From: Cytophagales bacterium
GTDB taxonomy: Bacteria; Bacteroidota; Bacteroidia; Cytophagales; 172606-1
Assembly (NCBI GenBank): GCA_030446715.1
Contig: JAUJMU010000002.1
Location: 194,499-258,498, forward strand
Direction of reading: 5' to 3'
Length of the DNA stretch: 64,000 nt
Numbering within the stretch: the stretch's first letter is position 1; each line of letters opens with the position of its first letter. Made by a program: the position numbers and the translations under genes. The notes under the pieces were generated by a model. That model saw only the letters and a list, made by a program, of their open reading frames with translations, had not been told where the DNA came from and did no database searches. Shown here piece by piece: positions 60,470 to 64,000 of the stretch.

Positions 60470-60766
60470 ATGTTACAACTTGCCAAAACCCAGCTCGGCT
60501 GCCTGCGGATCATCGGCTTTGCTGAAGGTGTTTCATTTCTCTTTTTGCTTGGCATTGCCATGCCGCTTAAATATTTAATGGGAATGCCCGAAACCGTGCG
60601 GGTAACGGGCATGGTACACGGCCTGCTCTTCGTGCTGTACGTCCTGCTGGTGATTGGGGTCAAGTTCGGGCGGGACTGGTCATTCGGGAAGATGCTGCTG
60701 GCCCTGCTGGCTTCGCTGGTTCCGTTTGGCACTTTCTGGGCCGATGTGAAGCTGTTCCGCGAATAG
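60470..60766 (+). CDS. DUF3817 integral membrane protein
   Basis: The 98-residue protein matches DUF3817: 'LRIIGFAEGVSFLFLLGIAMPLKYLMGMPETVRVTGMVHGLLFVLYVLLVI' has the conserved E and H ('GMVHG') of the family, with three membrane segments. Function is unknown; the family is widespread and associated with lipid or cell-envelope genes in several genomes. It is 40 bp upstream of the cupin gene. Confidence 0.88.
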   Translation: MLQLAKTQLGCLRIIGFAEGVSFLFLLGIAMPLKYLMGMPETVRVTGMVHGLLFVLYVLLVIGVKFGRDWSFGKMLLALLASLVPFGTFWADVKLFRE

Positions 60767-60806
60767 TTACCTTTTGTGAACCAATCAACTGCAAACCAAA
60801 TACCCC

Positions 60807-61175
60807 ATGACTCCCGAAAAAATAAACATTGCCCGGAAGCTGAGCCAGATTCCCGACCACTGGAATCCCCGGGTGGTGGGCGAACTGAACGGACAACACG
60901 TAAAGCTGGTCAAGTTCAGGGGTGAATTTGTCTGGCACCAGCACGAACAGGAAGATGAAATGTTTCTGGTCGTAAACGGCAGCTTCCGGATGGAACTGCG
61001 GGACAGAAACGTAGAACTGGCCGCCGGCGATTTTATCATCATTCCCCGCGGCACCGAACACCGGCCGGTGGCGGAAAGAGAGGTACACGTGATGCTTTTT
61101 GAGCCGGCCACTACCCTCAATACAGGCGATCAAACCGAATCACCCCTTACCCGCACCACGCTGGAAAGAATATGA
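60807..61175 (+). CDS. Cupin domain protein
   Basis: The 122-residue protein has the two cupin motifs 'EFVWHQHEQEDEMFLVVNGSF' and 'GDFIIIPRGTEHRPVAEREVHVMLF', with metal ligands H, H, E and H. It is a small single-domain cupin, possibly an isomerase or sensor. It may share a transcript with the DUF3817 gene. Confidence 0.9.
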   Translation: MTPEKINIARKLSQIPDHWNPRVVGELNGQHVKLVKFRGEFVWHQHEQEDEMFLVVNGSFRMELRDRNVELAAGDFIIIPRGTEHRPVAEREVHVMLFEPATTLNTGDQTESPLTRTTLERI

Positions 61176-61206
61176 GGAAAACGCCTCCCGGTCCATTTCC
61201 CGCAAC

Positions 61207-61237
61207 TTTGCCGATCCCTTATTTTGCGGTAATTTGC
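61207..61237 (+). promoter_or_regulatory. Likely feoAB promoter
   Basis: TTTG (61207-61210) and TAATTTG (61230-61236) are separated by 19 bp, as in Bacteroidota promoters, and lie upstream of the GTG start at 61269. No clear Fur box was seen by eye. Confidence 0.45.
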
Positions 61238-61268
61238 GTTGTTTAAAATAATTCCAAATAAAGTACAG

Positions 61269-61496
61269 GTGGAAATCAGAAGTGTGGCTGATCTGAAACC
61301 GGGCCAGAAAGGAGTCATCAGCAGTCTGGTGCCCGACGAACTTACGCTGAAGCTGATGGAAATGGGCTGCTTGCCCGGAGCGGCAGTGGAGGTACGGCAC
61401 GTGGCGCCGTTTGGTGATCCGATGTGCATCCGGATTGAAGGTTACCAGCTATCCCTGCGCCGCCAGGAAGCTGCAACTTTATTAATTGACAATTAA
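61269..61496 (+). CDS. feoA: Ferrous iron transport protein A
   Basis: From GTG 61269 the 75-residue SH3-like protein has the FeoA sequence 'VADLKPGQKGVISSLV', 'LMEMGCLPGAAVEVRH' and 'IEGYQLSLRRQEAATLLI'. A TTG at 61239 is also in frame but would leave almost no leader from the promoter. The last codons and the TAA stop are made by a heptamer arm shared with the feoB junction. It assists FeoB. Confidence 0.93.
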   Translation: MEIRSVADLKPGQKGVISSLVPDELTLKLMEMGCLPGAAVEVRHVAPFGDPMCIRIEGYQLSLRRQEAATLLIDN

Positions 61497-61635
61497 AAAT
61501 TGACAACTGATAATTTTCGTGTGCAGAATCATTGCGCGCTGTTCCGGACATCTCAGTTACTGCCGGTGGAAAAGGAAAGAGGCCTGAATCCGCACCAGCC
61601 ATAATTATCAATTATCAATTATCAATTATCAATTG
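61482..61635. repeat. Inverted heptamer-arm element at the feoA/feoB junction
   Basis: The left arm (61482-61516) has heptamers such as TTAATTG, ACAATTA and AAAATTG; the right arm (61601-61635) has ATAATTA and TCAATTA three times, then TCAATTG. The arms are near reverse complements around an 84-bp core. feoA's stop codon (61494-61496) and feoB's TTG start (61633-61635) lie inside the arms. Confidence 0.85.
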
Positions 61636-63768
61636 AATTATCTGCCTCACATAGCACTGGTGGGAAACCCCAACTCCGGGAAATCATCGCTGTTCAACCA
61701 ACTGACGGGTCTGAAGCAGAAGGTGGGAAACTTCCCCGGCGTGACGGTGGACAAAAAATCGGGCATCTGCCGGTTGAGTGAAACCATGCAGGCTCAAATC
61801 ATTGACCTGCCCGGCACGTATAGCCTCTACCCCAAGTCGCCCGACGAACGGGTGGTAACCGATATTCTGCTGAACCCCTCCCATCCCCTGCACCCCGGAC
61901 TGGTGGTGGTGGTGGTGGATGCTGCCAATCTCAAGAGAAATCTGCTGCTGTATACGGAGGTAAAGGACCTTGGCCTGCCCGTGGTGCTGGCGCTGAATAT
62001 GCTGGACATGGCCGGGTCGCAGCAGATCAACATTGATCAAAAGTTGCTGAGCCAGCAACTGCACGCCCCGGTGGTGGGGATCAATGCCCGCACCGGCAAG
62101 GGAATAGACGCGCTGAAAGGAGAAATGGCCCGGGCAGTGGGCCCGCGTTCCGGTGCTGACGGCGCTGCATCGAACGGTTTTCATTTCGTGGAGGCATCAT
62201 CACTTGCTCCCGGACTGGTGGACCGCATCCGGGGAAAGTTCGGGCTGGAAAATGATTACGCGGCCTACCAGTACGCCCACCAGGGAGAAGCAGCCTCGTT
62301 TCTGAAAGCCGACGAAAAAAGCCAGCTGAACAGCTGGCGTCAGGAGTTTGGCTTTGAGGATAAACCTTTGCAGGCCCGCGAAACGGTGGCCCGCTACGAA
62401 ACCATCCGCAAAATTGTGGATGAAGCCGTGCGGGTACCGGCCGGTAACGCCTTGCAGGAAACCCTCTCCGGCAGGCTGGACAAAATCCTGCTGCACCGGG
62501 TTTGGGGATTTGTGGTATTCATGGCCATTCTTTTCCTCATCTTTCAGGCAATTTTTGCGTGGGCGCAGTACCCGATGGATCTGATTGACGCGGGCATTGC
62601 CCGGCTGACGGCGTGGCTGCACGAAAGCATGCCCGACAGCATGCTGGTAAACCTGCTGGCCGACGGACTGATTGCCGGGCTGGGGGGTATTCTGATTTTT
62701 ATCCCGCAGATCGCGGTTTTGTTCGCCTTCGTTGCCATTCTGGAGGAATCAGGCTATATGGCAAGGGTCGTTTTCCTGATGGACCGGATCATGCGGTCTT
62801 TCGGCTTGAACGGCCGCAGCGTCGTGCCGCTCATTTCCGGCGTTGCCTGCGCCGTGCCGGCCATCATGGCGACCCGAACCATCGACAACCGCAAGGAAAG
62901 GCTGATCACCATTCTGGTCACGCCGCTGATGAGCTGCTCGGCCCGCATCCCGATCTACACCATCCTGATAGCACTGGTGGTGCCCAAGGTTCTGGTACTG
63001 GGCTTTCTCAATCTGCAGGGCGTGGCACTGATGGCCCTGTACCTGCTGGGCTTTCTGGCAGCTCTGGTGTCGGCATGGGTGATGAAGCGGGTGCTGCAGA
63101 CCAGAGAAAAAAGTTTCCTGATCATGGAGCTGCCTGATTACCAGGTGCCCCGGTGGGGTAACGTGGGCATTACCATCATCGAAAAAGTAAAAGCATTTGT
63201 GCTGGAGGCCGGCAAGGTGATCATTGCCATCTCCATTGTACTATGGGTGCTCTCCTCCTACGGGCCTGGCAACCGCATGGAAGAAGCCGCCATGAAAGCC
63301 CGGTCCCAGTACGCCGCCGCCGACGAAACGGACCTCGAAAACCACGTAGCTTCGGCCCGGCTGGAGGCTTCTTACGCCGGGCAGGCAGGCCGGTTTATGG
63401 AGCCCGCCATCCGGCCGCTGGGCTACGACTGGAAGATCGGCATTGCGCTGCTCAGCTCTTTTGCCGCCCGGGAAGTGTTTGTAGGCACGCTGTCGACCAT
63501 TTACAGCATCGGCAGCAGTGATGATGATACCGACACCATCCGGCAACAGCTGGCCCGGGAAACCAATCCGCGCACCGGCGGACCGATGTACACGCAGGCC
63601 ACGTCCTTTTCCCTGCTTATTTTCTACGCCTTTGCCATGATGTGCATGAGTACACTGGCCGTGGTTCACCGCGAAACGAGGGGGTGGAAATGGCCGGCCA
63701 TCCAGTTTTTCTACATGACTGCACTGGCTTACCTGTCGGCCTGGCTGGTATACAATGCCTTGAACTAA
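61633..63768 (+). CDS. feoB: Ferrous iron transporter FeoB
   Basis: The 711-residue protein has an N-terminal G domain with 'GNPNSGKSSLFNQLTG' (about residues 11-26), 'PGVTVDKKSG', 'DLPGTYSLYPKSPDER' and 'NMLD', followed by a helical linker and a transporter part with two Gate-type regions ('IFIPQIAVLFAFVAILEESGYMARV', 'PLISGVACAVPAIMATRTI', 'LLSSFAAREVFVGTLSTIY'). It moves ferrous iron across the inner membrane. The only in-frame candidate start is a TTG at the end of the heptamer arm; the upstream frame contains no ATG or GTG before a stop at 61585. Confidence 0.95.
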   Translation: MNYLPHIALVGNPNSGKSSLFNQLTGLKQKVGNFPGVTVDKKSGICRLSETMQAQIIDLPGTYSLYPKSPDERVVTDILLNPSHPLHPGLVVVVVDAANLKRNLLLYTEVKDLGLPVVLALNMLDMAGSQQINIDQKLLSQQLHAPVVGINARTGKGIDALKGEMARAVGPRSGADGAASNGFHFVEASSLAPGLVDRIRGKFGLENDYAAYQYAHQGEAASFLKADEKSQLNSWRQEFGFEDKPLQARETVARYETIRKIVDEAVRVPAGNALQETLSGRLDKILLHRVWGFVVFMAILFLIFQAIFAWAQYPMDLIDAGIARLTAWLHESMPDSMLVNLLADGLIAGLGGILIFIPQIAVLFAFVAILEESGYMARVVFLMDRIMRSFGLNGRSVVPLISGVACAVPAIMATRTIDNRKERLITILVTPLMSCSARIPIYTILIALVVPKVLVLGFLNLQGVALMALYLLGFLAALVSAWVMKRVLQTREKSFLIMELPDYQVPRWGNVGITIIEKVKAFVLEAGKVIIAISIVLWVLSSYGPGNRMEEAAMKARSQYAAADETDLENHVASARLEASYAGQAGRFMEPAIRPLGYDWKIGIALLSSFAAREVFVGTLSTIYSIGSSDDDTDTIRQQLARETNPRTGGPMYTQATSFSLLIFYAFAMMCMSTLAVVHRETRGWKWPAIQFFYMTALAYLSAWLVYNALN

Positions 63769-63774
63769 ATACGG

Positions 63775-63852
63775 TTAGGCCTCCTGCTCATACCAGACCG
63801 TGAAGCCTTCCAGCGGCTTGCGGGTAATATCCGGCACCTGCGCATATAACCA
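63775..63852 (-). pseudogene. Possible remnant of a small gene
   Basis: The minus strand encodes 'VPDITRKPLEGFTVWYEQEA' and a stop (63775-63777) 6 bp from feoB's end; a stop codon precedes it 25 codons upstream. It may be the C-terminal piece of a decayed gene, but the family is not recognised and chance is possible. Confidence 0.3.
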
Positions 63853-63903
63853 ACAACTACTTAATTACAGAAACCAGAGTGCTGTTTCTCAGGTATTTGA
63901 AAT

Positions 63904-64000
63904 TCAGATGAGCCGGGCGGGCAGATGCTCAAGGTAGTTGGAGAGTTCAATCAGGTTCTGGTCGGGGTCGCGGAGGTAAACGGACCGGATGCGGCACACG
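63904..64000 (-). CDS. VOC family protein, C-terminal end only
   Basis: The minus strand reads 'SVYLRDPDQNLIELSNYLEHLPARLI' to a stop at 63904-63906. 'RDPDxNLIEL' is the C-terminal signature of glyoxalase/VOC proteins. Most of the gene lies beyond the window. Confidence 0.7.
   Translation of the reverse strand, partial: VCRIRSVYLRDPDQNLIELSNYLEHLPARLI

Overview
The window looks like a chromosomal segment from an aerobic member of the Bacteroidota, most likely Cytophagales (Spirosoma/Larkinella-like). The grounds are the gene families (GatB, DUF4919, TlpA/DUF4369, LytTR with a membrane N-terminus, PafA-type phosphatase, the MoxR/DUF4350/DUF4129/SpoIIM/RDD block), TAnnTTTG-type promoters and a moderately GC-rich core. 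No rRNA, tRNA or CRISPR array was seen.

Layout. 1-2.24 kb: the N-terminal part of an AddB-like PD-(D/E)XK nuclease and a small Rof-like protein. 2.29-14.6 kb: an AT-richer accessory island. Its left part holds a frameshifted esterase, a subclass B1 metallo-beta-lactamase, an SDR, a DUF2141 remnant and an AraC regulator. Its right part (6.64-14.58 kb) is an array of small, mostly minus-strand genes separated by 84-132 bp sites shaped like integron attC sites. Facing site ends complement each other across each cassette, as integron recombination predicts, and no integrase gene is visible, so it resembles a CALIN. One cassette carries an ISKra4-like insertion sequence inside an esterase gene, with a 9-bp target duplication and an A8 frameshift site. 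Another carries an HxlR-controlled oxidoreductase cluster with two decayed dehydrogenase genes.

14.6-42 kb is core metabolism and housekeeping: ROK kinase, methyltransferase, alpha-L-fucosidase, baeRF-type release-factor relative, lytic transglycosylase, LOG protein, ribD, prmC, rhodanese, PagL-like deacylase, LytTR regulator, orphan eutC, a FAD/Fe-S dehydrogenase, thrB, a TlpA-like lipoprotein, gatB, a guanine-deaminase-like enzyme and alaS. The alaS reading frame is broken by a 202-bp insertion flanked by 59-bp direct repeats that differ only at synonymous sites. The M23 peptidase next to it lacks its C-terminal end.

42-64 kb: MerR regulator, dprA, cytochrome c, PafA-like phosphatase, histidine kinase, alanine dehydrogenase, the MoxR-SpoIIM block with divergent RDD gene, an MFS transporter, Ada-like repair protein, a cupin protein and feoAB, ending in a partial VOC gene.

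A second theme is a set of short elements built of two inverted arms of tandem heptamers around a 55-100 bp core. They sit at gene ends, inside the FAD dehydrogenase in frame, and exactly across the feoA/feoB junction, where one arm supplies feoA's stop and the other feoB's TTG start.
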